A DNA stretch of 64,000 nucleotides. Source: JAJRTE01 sp964418585. Lineage in GTDB: Bacteria; Myxococcota_A; UBA796; JAJRTE01. Each line of letters starts with the position of its first letter. The stretch's first letter is position 1. Of the stretch, positions 9,180 through 18,397 are shown piece after piece. The stretch spans positions 1-64,000 of the forward strand of contig CAYQMG010000074.1 of assembly GCA_964418585.1 (NCBI GenBank), read 5' to 3'. Under the pieces are notes generated by a model. That model ran no database searches and was not told the origin of the DNA. It worked only from the letters and a program-made list of their open reading frames with translations. The translations under genes and the position numbers were made by a program.

Positions 9180-11561
9180 ATGTTCCTTGGAATGACGAAC
9201 TGGGTTCTGGACAGGGCACGTGCCGTGGTGGCAGGGTTGTTGGTTCTGACGGCCGTGATGGGCTATGGCATGCGTTTCTTGGGGGCAGACACGGACGTGA
9301 CCAAGGACCTGCCGAGCCGGATCGAGGCCAAGCGGCTCTACGATCGCATCGAGGAGATGTTTCCGGCCAAGGAACTGGTGATCGTGGGCATCGAGGATCC
9401 GGGGCTGTTCACCGTGGATGGTGTGACCCGGCTCGATCGACTGACCCGTCGCTTCGAGGGACTGGACGAGATCCAGTCGGTGATGGGGCCGACGAACGCC
9501 CGGATCATCGAGGCGGTGGAAGGTGGGATGGAGGTGCGGCCGGCTGCGGACCCGCTTCCGACCACGGAGGCGGAGGTCCAGGCATTCAAGGACAAGCTGT
9601 TCGACCAGCCGATGTTGCGGGGCACGGTGGTGAGCGAGGACGGCTCGGCGGTGGCGATGCTGCTGTTCATTCGTGCCGGAGTGCGTGAAGCGGATGCGGC
9701 GGAGCGGGTGTTGGAGATTGCGAACGACCCGTCTCGAAACGAGGGGTTTACGGTCTACGTTGCCGGACGCGCCGCGGCGACCTACTGGTCCAAGGTGATG
9801 ATGGGCCGGGACATGGGGATGCTTTCCAGCGCGGCGCTGGTGATCGTGATACTGCTTTTGCTGGCCAGCTTTCGAAGCGGTCGCGGCGTTGGTCTGCCCC
9901 TGGCGGTGGTGGTCTCGAGCGTGGTGTGGACCCTGGGGCTGATGGGCTACATCGGCCGGCCGATCACGCACAGCACCGAAGTTCTCCCGATCCTGCTCAT
10001 CGCCATCGGCGTGGCGGACGGCATCCACATCCTCAAGGGCTACTACGCGCGCGCTCGAGGTGGAGGCGATCCCCGAACCGTGGTAGCCGACACCATGGCC
10101 GATCTGAACCGCCCGGTCATTCTGACCTCGATCACCACGGCGTGCGGCTTCATGGCCCTGAACACATCCGGCATCGATTCCATCATGACGCTGGGATTCT
10201 TCACCGCCTTCGGCGTGATGGTCGCAATGGTGTTTTCGTTGATGTTCATCCCGGCGGTGCTGACGCTGCTTCCCCTGCCCCGTGCTCGAGGCTCTGCAGC
10301 CGAAGCGGGCAAAGGTGAGCAGGGTCGATTCGTGGCCCTGGAGCGGGTGGCGGAGAGGTATGGGAACTTCCTGGTCCGCCGAAAGCGGGCGGTGGGGATT
10401 GGCGTTCTGCTTGTAATCGCGCTGGCCGCGGTGGGCGCCACTCTGGTTCCGGTGGAGATGAGCACCATCTCCAACTTTCCTCCGGACCACCCGTTGCGGA
10501 AAGCGACCGAGGTCATCAACAGGCATTTCGGAGGGACCACATCTCTGGTGGTGGTCGTGGAGGGGGGAGAGCCGGACGCCATCAAGGATCCGGACGTTCT
10601 GGCCAAGATGGACGGGCTGGAGCAGCACCTCAAGGCCGACCCGCATGTGGGGGCGGTTCAGTCGATCACGGGGTTCATCAAGCAGATGCACCGTGTGATG
10701 CACGGCGATCGGCCCGAGGCCTATCGGCTGCCTCGCCGAACGGAGATGGAGACCGGGATCGACTACGTGGAGGTGGATGGCCGGGAGGTGGAGAAGGAAG
10801 TGACCTTCGAGGTGGACGGCAAGTCGCTGGTGGCCCAATACCTGGCCCTGTACGAGATGAGCGGCAAGCCCGACGACTTCGCCAACCTGGTCACCTATGA
10901 CTATGACACGGCCAAGATGACCGTGTTCATCGACAGCGATCGCGCAACGGTGCTGAACCGGATCGTGCGGGAGGCCCGGGCCTACATGGCGGCCAACTTC
11001 GGGGATCTCAAGGCCGAGCTGACCGGGATGGCCGAGCTTTTGCGGGCTGTCAACGAGATGGTGATCCGGGGGCAGGGCTGGTCGATCCTTAGCTCTCTCC
11101 TCCTGGTCTGGGTGGTGACCTCCCTCATGTTCCGCTCCCCCGTGCTCGGCCTTTTCTCCACGCTTCCCCTCTTTTTCAGCCTGTTTCTCAACTTCGGCAT
11201 CATGGGACTCGGTGGCATCGCGCTCAATGTGATGACCATGGCCACCAGTTCGGTGGCGGTGGGCGTCGGGATCGACTACGCAATCCACTTCGTGCACCGC
11301 TACCAGCACGAGCGGCTGGCCGGCCTTCCGTTCGAAACGGCTGTCCCGGCCACGATGCGGGCCAGCGGCGTGGCGATCATCCTGAACGCCCTCACCGTGG
11401 CAGCCGGGTTCTTCGCACTCGTGTTCAGCGAATTCCGGGGCGTCGCCGAGATGGGCTTCCTCATCGCCCTCACCATGATCACCAGCGCGTTCGCCGCGCT
11501 GACCATCCTGCCGGTCCTGTTCGTCACGTTCAAACCGGCAGCGTTCACCAGGACGAAATGA
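9180..11561 (+). CDS. RND-superfamily (MMPL-type) exporter
   Basis: Inner-membrane exporter of 793 residues. An N-terminal membrane helix (about 10-30) is followed by a periplasmic domain, then a bundle of five to six helices with RND signatures (PILLIAIGVADGIHILKGYY). After a second periplasmic domain a matching bundle follows (ATSSVAVGVGIDYAIHFVHR). This two-fold layout is that of the 'predicted exporter' HAE3/MMPL group, which includes hopanoid and mycolate-type lipid transporters. Start taken at 9180; an ATG four codons on (9192) and a GTG at 9144 are possible. The gene lies 7 bp after tetR and 67 bp before the LolA-like gene. The substrate is not known; a lipid is the best guess. Confidence 0.88.
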   Translation: MFLGMTNWVLDRARAVVAGLLVLTAVMGYGMRFLGADTDVTKDLPSRIEAKRLYDRIEEMFPAKELVIVGIEDPGLFTVDGVTRLDRLTRRFEGLDEIQSVMGPTNARIIEAVEGGMEVRPAADPLPTTEAEVQAFKDKLFDQPMLRGTVVSEDGSAVAMLLFIRAGVREADAAERVLEIANDPSRNEGFTVYVAGRAAATYWSKVMMGRDMGMLSSAALVIVILLLLASFRSGRGVGLPLAVVVSSVVWTLGLMGYIGRPITHSTEVLPILLIAIGVADGIHILKGYYARARGGGDPRTVVADTMADLNRPVILTSITTACGFMALNTSGIDSIMTLGFFTAFGVMVAMVFSLMFIPAVLTLLPLPRARGSAAEAGKGEQGRFVALERVAERYGNFLVRRKRAVGIGVLLVIALAAVGATLVPVEMSTISNFPPDHPLRKATEVINRHFGGTTSLVVVVEGGEPDAIKDPDVLAKMDGLEQHLKADPHVGAVQSITGFIKQMHRVMHGDRPEAYRLPRRTEMETGIDYVEVDGREVEKEVTFEVDGKSLVAQYLALYEMSGKPDDFANLVTYDYDTAKMTVFIDSDRATVLNRIVREARAYMAANFGDLKAELTGMAELLRAVNEMVIRGQGWSILSSLLLVWVVTSLMFRSPVLGLFSTLPLFFSLFLNFGIMGLGGIALNVMTMATSSVAVGVGIDYAIHFVHRYQHERLAGLPFETAVPATMRASGVAIILNALTVAAGFFALVFSEFRGVAEMGFLIALTMITSAFAALTILPVLFVTFKPAAFTRTK

Positions 11562-11628
11562 CGCGCTCACCAGGCCCGGCGCACCTCCGCGTCCGGCCTC
11601 TCCACCAAAAATCAGGGAGGTTGACACC

Positions 11629-12432
11629 ATGATACGACTCGAGCTGGGGATCATCGCGTGCACAGTGGTCTTCCTGGCCCATACCTCCACCGCAAGAGCG
11701 GAGGAAACCACTCAGGACCCCCGCGCGTTCGTCGACGCCGTGTTCAGCAGGGCTTCCTGGGACGACATGAAAGGAGATGTGACGCTCACACTCACCAACA
11801 AGCGAGGCGATACCAAGGTCCGCAAAATCGAAATGATCTCCAAGAAAAACGACAAGGGCGAGACCCGCATGCTCATGCGGTTCCTGGAGCCCGCAGACGT
11901 TCGCGGAACCGGCTTCCTGCTGATAGAGCACGAAAACGGCGAGGATGACCGCCGCCTCTACCTCCCGGCCCTCCGGCAGGTGAAGCGTATCAGTGCCTCC
12001 GGCAGCGGTGGCAACTTCATGTCCAGCGACTTCACCTATTACGATATCGGACGCCCGGACCTCGACGACTGGACCTATTCCTTCCAGGGTACCCGACAGA
12101 TCGATGGTACCGAATGCCGGATCGTCGAGGCTGCGGCGGCCAACGACAAGGTGACCAGGGACACCGGCTACTCCAAGATCGTGTGGTACGTGGACCCCTC
12201 CCGCATGGTCGCTCTGGCCGCGGACTACTACGACAAGACCGGGACCAAGTTCAAGGTGATGCATGTTCTGGAGTTTCAAGATGTGTCCGGCGTGCCGTTT
12301 GCCACCCACATGCGGATGGCGGACCAGGTGACCGGTCACACCAGCGAGATGGTCTTTTCCAACCTGCAAACCAACGTTGGTCTCGACGATGCTCTGTTCA
12401 CCGAGCGAAACCTCCGACGCTGGACCCGGTGA
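11629..12432 (+). CDS. LolA-like periplasmic outer-membrane lipoprotein-sorting protein
   Basis: 267 residues with a clear signal peptide (hydrophobic core about 6-20, cleavage near TARAEE). The mature part fits the LolA-like family that accompanies RND exporters: GDVTLTLTNKRGD, then RFLEPADVRGTGFLLIEHEN, LYLPALRQVKRIS, SSDFTYYDI and WYVDPSRM. Family members form a half-barrel that carries a lipid or lipoprotein across the periplasm. The ATG follows GGGAGGTTGACACC. Its place between the RND gene and an outer-membrane barrel supports a role as carrier between the two membranes. Confidence 0.85.
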   Translation: MIRLELGIIACTVVFLAHTSTARAEETTQDPRAFVDAVFSRASWDDMKGDVTLTLTNKRGDTKVRKIEMISKKNDKGETRMLMRFLEPADVRGTGFLLIEHENGEDDRRLYLPALRQVKRISASGSGGNFMSSDFTYYDIGRPDLDDWTYSFQGTRQIDGTECRIVEAAAANDKVTRDTGYSKIVWYVDPSRMVALAADYYDKTGTKFKVMHVLEFQDVSGVPFATHMRMADQVTGHTSEMVFSNLQTNVGLDDALFTERNLRRWTR

Positions 12433-12457
12433 GCGACAGACCGGGGAGGAGAGGAGA

Positions 12458-13867
12458 ATGAGCAAGACCGCGCCATCCTCATGTGTGATGTTTCGCTTCG
12501 TTCGCAAATCGACAATCCTCTGCGCTGCCCTTGCGTGTATCCTCGTTCCCGGGGTGACCAGGGCCGACGTGGTGCTCGGGGGATATGTAAAAAGCTTCGT
12601 GTTCGAACAGGTCACCGATCCGTATGCTCTGGAGCGGGCGGGTTCGCGGCTACAGCTTTCAGCTCGAGGCGGCCAGGGTCCGGTCTCATTCTATACGGCG
12701 ACCGATTTCGAACTGGATAGCCGCATGCTCCTGACCGACCAACCGGCGACTCGAGGCGAAGGCTTCGACGTCTACCCGGTGGAAGCCTACGTCAATCTGT
12801 CGGCGGGCCCGGTCGACATCCGGGCGGGTCAGCAGTTCATTTTCTGGGGACGGACCACCTGGGTGAACCCCACGGACGTGATCACGCCGTGGAACTACCC
12901 GGACATGGCGTCCGAAATCGAGGACTACCGGATCGCACCGTTCGCAACTCGTGTCAACTGGTACATTGCCGGTGAATTGATGGCGGACCTGGTATGGGTC
13001 CCCATCTTCCGTCCTACCCGGCTCGGCCCATTCGGCCCAACAAGCGTCAACGGCCTACCCGTCATCCAGGGGCCGCCAGACCTTCCCGAGCGAACCCTCG
13101 AGAACGGGGAATTCGGCTTCCGGCTCTCCCACTCCATCTCGAGATGGGCGCTGGACTGGTCGGTCAGTGCTTACAAGGGATGGGAAAAAATGCCCACCAT
13201 GAGCTTGACGCCCAATTTCCCCACTTCGACCGACGCCGGCGACGACACCTCCGACGGTCCCCCTCCCGGGGTCGCCGGCACCGGCGAGGACGATGGGGCC
13301 ATGCCGATGATGCCCGAGTCGTTCACCCAGACCAACCACTATGGTCCCCTGTTGATGGTGGGAGCCGATTTCGCCAAGGCCGTGGGGCCCTTCGTCATCA
13401 AGGGAGAAGGGGCCTACAAGCGCACCGGGGATGAGGACGGGACTGACATCTACCTTCGGAACTCTCGCATCGAATCGGTGGTGGGCCTGGACTATGTTCT
13501 GTCCGAAAACGTCACCCTGGGTACCCAGTACATCAACACCTATCTCCTGGACTACGACCAGGAGGCGGAGTTGGCGGCACATCAGGCCATGGGGTCCAAC
13601 CCCGAGTTTCTCGAGGCCGCTTTTGCCCAGGAACTCTCACTCACCGCCAACATCACCATCATTCCGCAACTTGGGTGCCAGTTCACCGGGCTATACAACC
13701 TCACCTATCAAGACTTCTTCGTTCTGGGGTTCGTGTGGTGGGAACTCGCCGACGCCCTCAAACTCTACGCCGGGGCGGTCGGCTTCGGTGGTGCCGACGC
13801 CACCACCCCGTTCGGAGCCCTCACAGACGCTTCTCGAGCGTTCGTGGAACTCAAGTACAGCTTTTGA
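12458..13867 (+). CDS. Outer-membrane beta-barrel protein of the RND/LolA cassette
   Basis: 469 residues. The ATG at 12458 is preceded by GGAGGAGAGGAGA, 25 bp after the LolA-like stop. A signal peptide (about 1-33) ends near VTRADV. The mature part has alternating aromatic strands (SFYTATDFELDSRM, VDIRAGQQFIFWGRTTWVNP, YLRNSRIESVVGLDYVL) and ends in a terminal strand closing on Phe (FVELKYSF), the usual BAM signal. It resembles the DUF1302/porin-like barrels encoded with RND and LolA-like genes. An acidic stretch near 250-280 (TDAGDDTSDG) may be an extracellular loop. Likely the outer-membrane receptor or exit port; specificity unknown. Confidence 0.75.
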   Translation: MSKTAPSSCVMFRFVRKSTILCAALACILVPGVTRADVVLGGYVKSFVFEQVTDPYALERAGSRLQLSARGGQGPVSFYTATDFELDSRMLLTDQPATRGEGFDVYPVEAYVNLSAGPVDIRAGQQFIFWGRTTWVNPTDVITPWNYPDMASEIEDYRIAPFATRVNWYIAGELMADLVWVPIFRPTRLGPFGPTSVNGLPVIQGPPDLPERTLENGEFGFRLSHSISRWALDWSVSAYKGWEKMPTMSLTPNFPTSTDAGDDTSDGPPPGVAGTGEDDGAMPMMPESFTQTNHYGPLLMVGADFAKAVGPFVIKGEGAYKRTGDEDGTDIYLRNSRIESVVGLDYVLSENVTLGTQYINTYLLDYDQEAELAAHQAMGSNPEFLEAAFAQELSLTANITIIPQLGCQFTGLYNLTYQDFFVLGFVWWELADALKLYAGAVGFGGADATTPFGALTDASRAFVELKYSF

Positions 13868-13918
13868 CCCTCCCCCTGCACCCGTCCATGGACGCAATGC
13901 CCCCCATGGGTCCCCCCC

Positions 13919-15358
13919 TCAATCGGTGACCGTGGACAGTCCTCCTTCCGAAGCCTCCCCCGGTGCCTCCGAAGCGTTCGACTCGGCCTCCCTTGCCGCT
14001 GCTATTTGACGCCGCCAAGGACGGGTGGGGGGACGCCAGTCCTTTTTCACCCGCAGTTCCGCCGACTTCAGGTCAGGGAACCGCTCGTAGGCGGTGCGCC
14101 ACAGGGCCAGGGCCCGATCGTGCTCGCCGAGCAACCAGTAGACATCCCCCAGCCGAACCCGGCTCACCTCTCCATAGTAGGTCCCAGGCTTCCCGTCCGC
14201 CACCACCTGCAAAGACCTGCGCGCCTTCTCCAAATCCCGGAGCCGATAAAAGTAAAGGTAACCCAGCGCATAATGCACCTGCACGTTCGTCGGGTCGATC
14301 GTGAGGACCTGCAACAGGGTCTCCTCCGCCTTCGTGTACTTGCGCTTCCGCATGTAGACCCGGCCCAAGATCTGGAGATTGATGATATTCTCCGGATAGG
14401 CCTCCTGCAATGCCAGACACTGGGCAAGCGCGTCGTCGAACCGGCGACCCTCATAGTAGCTGAAAGCAAGGGAGAGCCTGGCCAACGGCGGGGCGAACAC
14501 CCCATGGTCCCGCGCGTAGACCATCTGCTCCAGCCCCTCCTTGCGCCGGTCCGGGAAACCAGGCAGATTCTTGAACCAATTCGTGACCACGCTACGCCAG
14601 TAGTTATAGAGCCCCACGCCAAGTATCGGATCCACAAACCGCGGCTCGAGCTGGCGGGCACGCTCCATGTCGGAGATGGCCACCCACCCGTCCTTGATGG
14701 CCGAAAGCAACCGGTCTTTCCGGAAGTTGTAGAAGCTGTTCATCCCCAGGACGGTTCCCTTGATGAAGTAGTTCCACGCCATCGACTCCTCCCTGTCGAT
14801 GGCTGCTTCGACCCGCTCGAGGACTTGAGTCATGGCCTCCTGATAGGCCTCGTCCTCGGAGTAGTCCAGGTTCTCCGCCATCTTGGCCTGGGCGAGCACG
14901 GCCATCCCGAACGGTCCCAGTGCCGCGTCCGGGTACTCGCGGCTGAGGGCCTCGAAGGTCGCACGGGCTTCATCGTACCGGCGGGCGTAGACCTGCTCGA
15001 AGGCCTCCACGCCTTGCTTCAGCAGTGGGAACGGAATTTGCAACAGCGTGGCCATGCGCCAGACGGGAAGGTCCTGAGGGGACATTCCTTTTTCAGATGA
15101 TTCCTGCCCACCCCCTTTCGCGGCCGGAGGCGGCGTTGGCGCTTTTTCCGGGCCGACAGGAACGGGCGAGGCCTGCTCGTCCGCGCCCCCCGGGGGCGGG
15201 GTCGAGGCGGTGGAGGAGGCCGGAGCAGTGGCCGGGGTCTCCTCCGCCACCGGGGAAGACGGGCCGGCGCCCATTCGCCCGGCCGCGGCCGGGACAGCGA
15301 GCGTGGTAAACAGGGTCCAGGCGGCGAGCCATCCTATGGTGGGTGAAGTCCGACTCAT
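13919..15358 (-). CDS. Secreted TPR protein
   Basis: 479 residues. A signal peptide (about 1-26) is followed by an Ala/Pro/Gly-rich linker to about residue 95. The rest is helical tetratricopeptide repeats (FEQVYARRYDEARATFEALS, LQILGRVYMRKRKYTKAEET, VHYALGYLYFYRLRDLEKAR, LGDVYWLLGEHDRALALW), ending in a disordered Ser/Glu/Ala tail. Probably periplasmic. The start overlaps the gshB stop by ATGA, so it is translationally coupled to nadD-gshB. The link to those cytosolic enzymes is not obvious. It converges with the barrel gene, with a 51 bp gap. Confidence 0.8.
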   Translation of the reverse strand: MSRTSPTIGWLAAWTLFTTLAVPAAAGRMGAGPSSPVAEETPATAPASSTASTPPPGGADEQASPVPVGPEKAPTPPPAAKGGGQESSEKGMSPQDLPVWRMATLLQIPFPLLKQGVEAFEQVYARRYDEARATFEALSREYPDAALGPFGMAVLAQAKMAENLDYSEDEAYQEAMTQVLERVEAAIDREESMAWNYFIKGTVLGMNSFYNFRKDRLLSAIKDGWVAISDMERARQLEPRFVDPILGVGLYNYWRSVVTNWFKNLPGFPDRRKEGLEQMVYARDHGVFAPPLARLSLAFSYYEGRRFDDALAQCLALQEAYPENIINLQILGRVYMRKRKYTKAEETLLQVLTIDPTNVQVHYALGYLYFYRLRDLEKARRSLQVVADGKPGTYYGEVSRVRLGDVYWLLGEHDRALALWRTAYERFPDLKSAELRVKKDWRPPTRPWRRQIAAAREAESNASEAPGEASEGGLSTVTD

Positions 15359-16314
15359 GTCCCCAACCTCGTGATCCCACTTTGGACCAGCCGCTCAACG
15401 TGGTCGAGGATCTCCGCCTCGAGGCGCGTTCCATGGAGCGCATTGATCTCCTGGATCCCGGTGGGGGAGGTGACGTTGACCTCGGTCAGGTACCCGCCGA
15501 TGATGTCGATGCCCACGAACAGCAAGCCATCTCGGCGAAGCGCCGGCCCCAGGGCCTCGCAGATCTCCTGGTCTCGATCGGTCAGGTCGCAGGGCTCGAC
15601 GCGCGCGCCGACGTGCATATTGGCACGGTGCTCGTCGTCTGCCGGCACCCTGAGAACGGCACCTCGAGCCACTCCATCGATCAGAATGACCCGCTTGTCC
15701 CCCTGTCGGACGGCAGGGATGTACTCCTGCGCCACCACGTATCTCGAGCCGTTGTCCGTGGACATCTCGAGGAGGGCGTTCAGGTTGCGGTCTTCCCTGG
15801 AGAGAAGGAGTACGCCGCGGCCTCCGTTTCCGTCCCAGGGCTTGACGATCATCTTGCCCCCCAGTTCGTCCAGGAACCCGTTCAGGCGGGTGATGCTCCG
15901 GGTCACCAGGGTCCTTGGGACGAGAGAGGGGAACATGAGGGCGTACATCTTCTCGTTGGCCTTCTTGATCCCAACCGGATCGTTCACCACCAGCGTCTTG
16001 CCGGCCAGCAGGTCGAGGAGGTACGTGGAAAAAACGTAGTCCATGTGAAACGGCGGGTCCTTGCGCATGAAAACAACATCCATCTCATCCAGGTAGACGT
16101 CACACGGTGGCTTCAATTCAAAGTGAGGCACAGCCCTGCGCACGGATATCGGAAACATCCTTCCGCCGACCCTGCTTCGATCGACGTAGAGGTCCTCGGA
16201 GAGCCCGTAGTAGACAGCGTGGCCACGGCGCTGGGCTTCCATCATGATGACGAAGGAGGAGTCCTTGTCCGGGTGGATTGAATCGATGGGGTCCATCAAC
16301 ACGGCGAGCTTCAT
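15355..16314 (-). CDS. gshB: Glutathione synthetase
   Basis: ATP-grasp ligase joining gamma-glutamylcysteine and glycine. The 319 residues match the family (about 315). Visible motifs: LMDPIDSIHPDKDSSFVIM at the N-terminus, MRKDPPFHMDYVFSTYLL, VNDPVGIKKANEK, MIVKPWDGNGGRGVLLL (nucleotide loop), QEYIPAVRQGDKRVILIDG, and EVNVTSPTGIQEIN near the end. These are E. coli GshB signatures. Start and stop overlap the nadD stop and the TPR start by ATGA on each side, so the three genes form one tightly coupled unit. No gshA is visible here. Confidence 0.95.
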   Translation of the reverse strand: MKLAVLMDPIDSIHPDKDSSFVIMMEAQRRGHAVYYGLSEDLYVDRSRVGGRMFPISVRRAVPHFELKPPCDVYLDEMDVVFMRKDPPFHMDYVFSTYLLDLLAGKTLVVNDPVGIKKANEKMYALMFPSLVPRTLVTRSITRLNGFLDELGGKMIVKPWDGNGGRGVLLLSREDRNLNALLEMSTDNGSRYVVAQEYIPAVRQGDKRVILIDGVARGAVLRVPADDEHRANMHVGARVEPCDLTDRDQEICEALGPALRRDGLLFVGIDIIGGYLTEVNVTSPTGIQEINALHGTRLEAEILDHVERLVQSGITRLGT

Positions 16315-16892
16315 GCCTGCTCTCCCGCTGGGTCGGGCCCTCCGGCAGAGGACCTGGTGTAGAGCCCGGTTTCCTCGATATAGGCCCTGACCGCCGTCGG
16401 GACGAGGTGCCCGATCGGAAGCCCCTGGGCGAGCCGCCGGCGAATCTCGGTGGACGAGACATCAGGGATTGCCACGGTTCCGCCAAGGGGATAGCCCTGC
16501 CGTCCCAGAACCCGGAACCGGATCATCTCCTTGAGACGGTCGAAGTCTTTCCATCCCTCCGTCTCTTCGAGGATATCCGCCCCGATGATCCACTCGAACG
16601 TGTGCTCGGGATGCTTCGCCTGGAGGTACCGCACCGTATCGATCGTGTAGCTGACGTCTCCTCGTTCCTCCTCCACGCGCGAGACCACGACACGCCCGGC
16701 AAAGGATGCCGCAAGACGCTCGCACATGCGAACCCGGTGGCCGTAGGGAGCCAGTGCCTTGTCGAAAGCATGCCTGAAGGTCGGCAGGAGCCATATCTGG
16801 TCCAGGGAGGTGGTCTCGAGCAAGTAGCAGCACCCGAGGCCGTGCCCCACGTGAGGCGGGTTGAAGCTGCCGCCAAACAGTCCGATATGCAT
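16311..16892 (-). CDS. nadD: Nicotinate-nucleotide adenylyltransferase
   Basis: Adds AMP to nicotinate mononucleotide in NAD synthesis. 193 residues, close to the usual 200-220. The N-terminal GGSFNPPHVGH is the nucleotidyltransferase HxGH motif, LLPTFRHAF matches the conserved proline region, and DVSSTEIRRRL is the C-terminal ISSTxxR motif. A ribosome-binding site (AGGGAGA) precedes the ATG. First gene of the nadD-gshB-TPR unit. Confidence 0.95.
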   Translation of the reverse strand: MHIGLFGGSFNPPHVGHGLGCCYLLETTSLDQIWLLPTFRHAFDKALAPYGHRVRMCERLAASFAGRVVVSRVEEERGDVSYTIDTVRYLQAKHPEHTFEWIIGADILEETEGWKDFDRLKEMIRFRVLGRQGYPLGGTVAIPDVSSTEIRRRLAQGLPIGHLVPTAVRAYIEETGLYTRSSAGGPDPAGEQA

Positions 16893-17212
16893 GGTGTTTG
16901 TCTCCCTGTCGCGGTGTCATCGCCTGAAGACACCTGCCGCACCTGTCGCGAAGCTCCTGGACCCTTTCATCTTCCGGTCCCGGGCCGAATGCGACCGGCG
17001 CGCATTCTTTCTCCGCGAGCGTATTATGGCATCCGTTGCCGGCTTCCGGTCTGTCCTTTTCTCGACAACGTCGACCTGGACCTTCCCTGCTCCTGTGACC
17101 GAGTTGGTAGACCCCGTTTCGAGACGGGTTGCACCGTATCCGTGGCACTGCGGATCTCTTGCTGTTGACATCCGTGTGTACCTGCGGCATGTTCCTGTTG
17201 CCAGCTCGTGCA
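16893..17212. other. Divergent intergenic region between nadD and the repeat-tailed gene
   Basis: No coding sequence is supported. On the plus strand TTGACA (17165-17170), 17 bp, CATGTT (17188-17193) could be a weak promoter for the 17213 gene, giving a leader of only about 15 nt. An imperfect hairpin around the GTTTCGAGAC sequence near 17120 is not a tRNA. I found no convincing promoter for nadD. Confidence 0.4.
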
Positions 17213-18172
17213 ATGTCTGGCGAGCAGGTTGCCTACCCTCTCGAGGAGCCCTTCATGATCCCCTGGCACCGCCTCTTCGGGCTCGGCCTCACCGACCTCT
17301 ACCACGGCACCAGCTACCGCGTGGAACTGGAGAAGGACCTCTCGCTCAAGCAGCAGTTCCTCGACGTGGCGGTCATCGCCATCGAGGCGGAAGGGGACGC
17401 GTTCGTGGAGCTCGAGGACCCTCCGGACGGGCTCGAGGACCTTGGGCGGCACAACCTGCTCACCTACAAGTCCCTTCGGGAGCCTCTCGACGCCTGGGCC
17501 ATGGACGAGTTTCTGTGCCACTTCGTGAACTATCGCAAGCAGTGCAGCCCCTCGCGCGGGTCTCTTGCGCCGCTGTCGGAGTTCCGGATGATAGCGGTGA
17601 CGACGAGGTATCCAACGGGGCTTTCGTCGGAGGTGGCCCTTACGAAAGAGCGGGATGGGGTTTATAATGTGAAGTGGGGGGGACGCCGTGTCCGTGTGGT
17701 GGTGCTCGGGGAGGTCCCCGAGGTGCCGCGCAACGCGCTGTGGAGCCTGTATAGCTGGCGGCCGGAGCGTGTGGTCCGGGGTCGCCGGGCGTACCGTTGG
17801 AAGTGCCCGGACACGAGCACGGTGGTGGCCCAGCTCTACGCGAGCTATCGAGCGGAGGGATTGGAGATGCCCTACACGCTTGAGGACTACAAGAAGGACC
17901 TGCTGGACGAGGTGGTGAAGGTGCTGCCCGCCAAGGAGGTGCTGGGGAAGTTCCGTCCGGAGGAGCGGCTCCAGGGGCTGCGTCCGGAGGAGCGGCTCAG
18001 GGGGCTGCGTCCGGAGGAGCGGCTCCAGGGGCTCCGTCCCGAGGAGGTTCTGGCGCGATATCGTCCCGAGGAGGTTCTGGCGCGATATCGCCCGGAGGAG
18101 CGGCTGCGAGGCCTTTCGCGGGAGCAGATCCTGGAGTACCTGAAGAAGCTGCAAGACGAGAACGAGTCCTGA
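17213..18172 (+). CDS. Conserved protein with PD-(D/E)XK-like core and C-terminal PEERLxGL repeats
   Basis: About 319 residues from the ATG at 17213; an in-frame TTG at 17129 is possible but adds a stretch unlike the family. The core has conserved-looking segments: EEPFMIPWHRLFGLGLTDLY, YRVELEKDLSLKQQFLDVAV, then DGLEDLGRHNLLTYKS, WAMDEFLCHFVNYRKQ. The order E...LDV...YKS recalls PD-(D/E)XK (Rpn/transposase-associated) nucleases; this is inference. The tail has seven or more 8-11-residue repeats (PEERLQGLR, PEEVLARYR). Similar repeat-tailed proteins are, from memory, multicopy in planctomycetes and cyanobacteria. The fragment at 1-239 is a second copy here. Function unknown. Confidence 0.7.
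   Translation: MSGEQVAYPLEEPFMIPWHRLFGLGLTDLYHGTSYRVELEKDLSLKQQFLDVAVIAIEAEGDAFVELEDPPDGLEDLGRHNLLTYKSLREPLDAWAMDEFLCHFVNYRKQCSPSRGSLAPLSEFRMIAVTTRYPTGLSSEVALTKERDGVYNVKWGGRRVRVVVLGEVPEVPRNALWSLYSWRPERVVRGRRAYRWKCPDTSTVVAQLYASYRAEGLEMPYTLEDYKKDLLDEVVKVLPAKEVLGKFRPEERLQGLRPEERLRGLRPEERLQGLRPEEVLARYRPEEVLARYRPEERLRGLSREQILEYLKKLQDENES
17943..18115 (+). repeat. In-gene short tandem repeats (PEERLQGL / PEEVLARY)
   Basis: Units of 24-33 bp encode PEERL(Q/R)GLR and PEEVLARYR. Two adjacent PEEVLARYR units are nearly identical in DNA. The shorter array near 90-190 has the same origin, so repeat number differs between the two paralogues. Confidence 0.75.
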
Positions 18173-18322
18173 GACGCCCTGGCCGTCGCCGCCGAACTCC
18201 GGCGTGCCCTCGTATCCGGGGCTCCGGAGCTGGGCATCCTCGAGAGTGGGAACCTCCTTGATGGCGCACCCCCAAGGTCGCCACTACGAACACTGAGTTC
18301 CGAAGCGAGCGCCCATTCCATC

Positions 18323-18351
18323 TTGACAGGAACAGGGGGCGCGACTAAGGT
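18323..18351 (+). promoter_or_regulatory. Candidate promoter for the pilin-like gene
   Basis: TTGACA (18323-18328), 17 bp, TAAGGT (18346-18351). Perfect -35, weak -10. The AGGAGG ribosome-binding site and the ATG at 18398 follow. Confidence 0.45.
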
Positions 18352-18397
18352 GCAGAATAGGGGATCATGCCTCGAATACCCAGCCAGGAGGCCTGTC

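Noticed and set aside
17085..17150. Hairpin near GTTTCGAGAC that looks like part of a tRNA or small RNA
   Set aside because: The stem is short and imperfect, and no T-loop or acceptor pairing exists.
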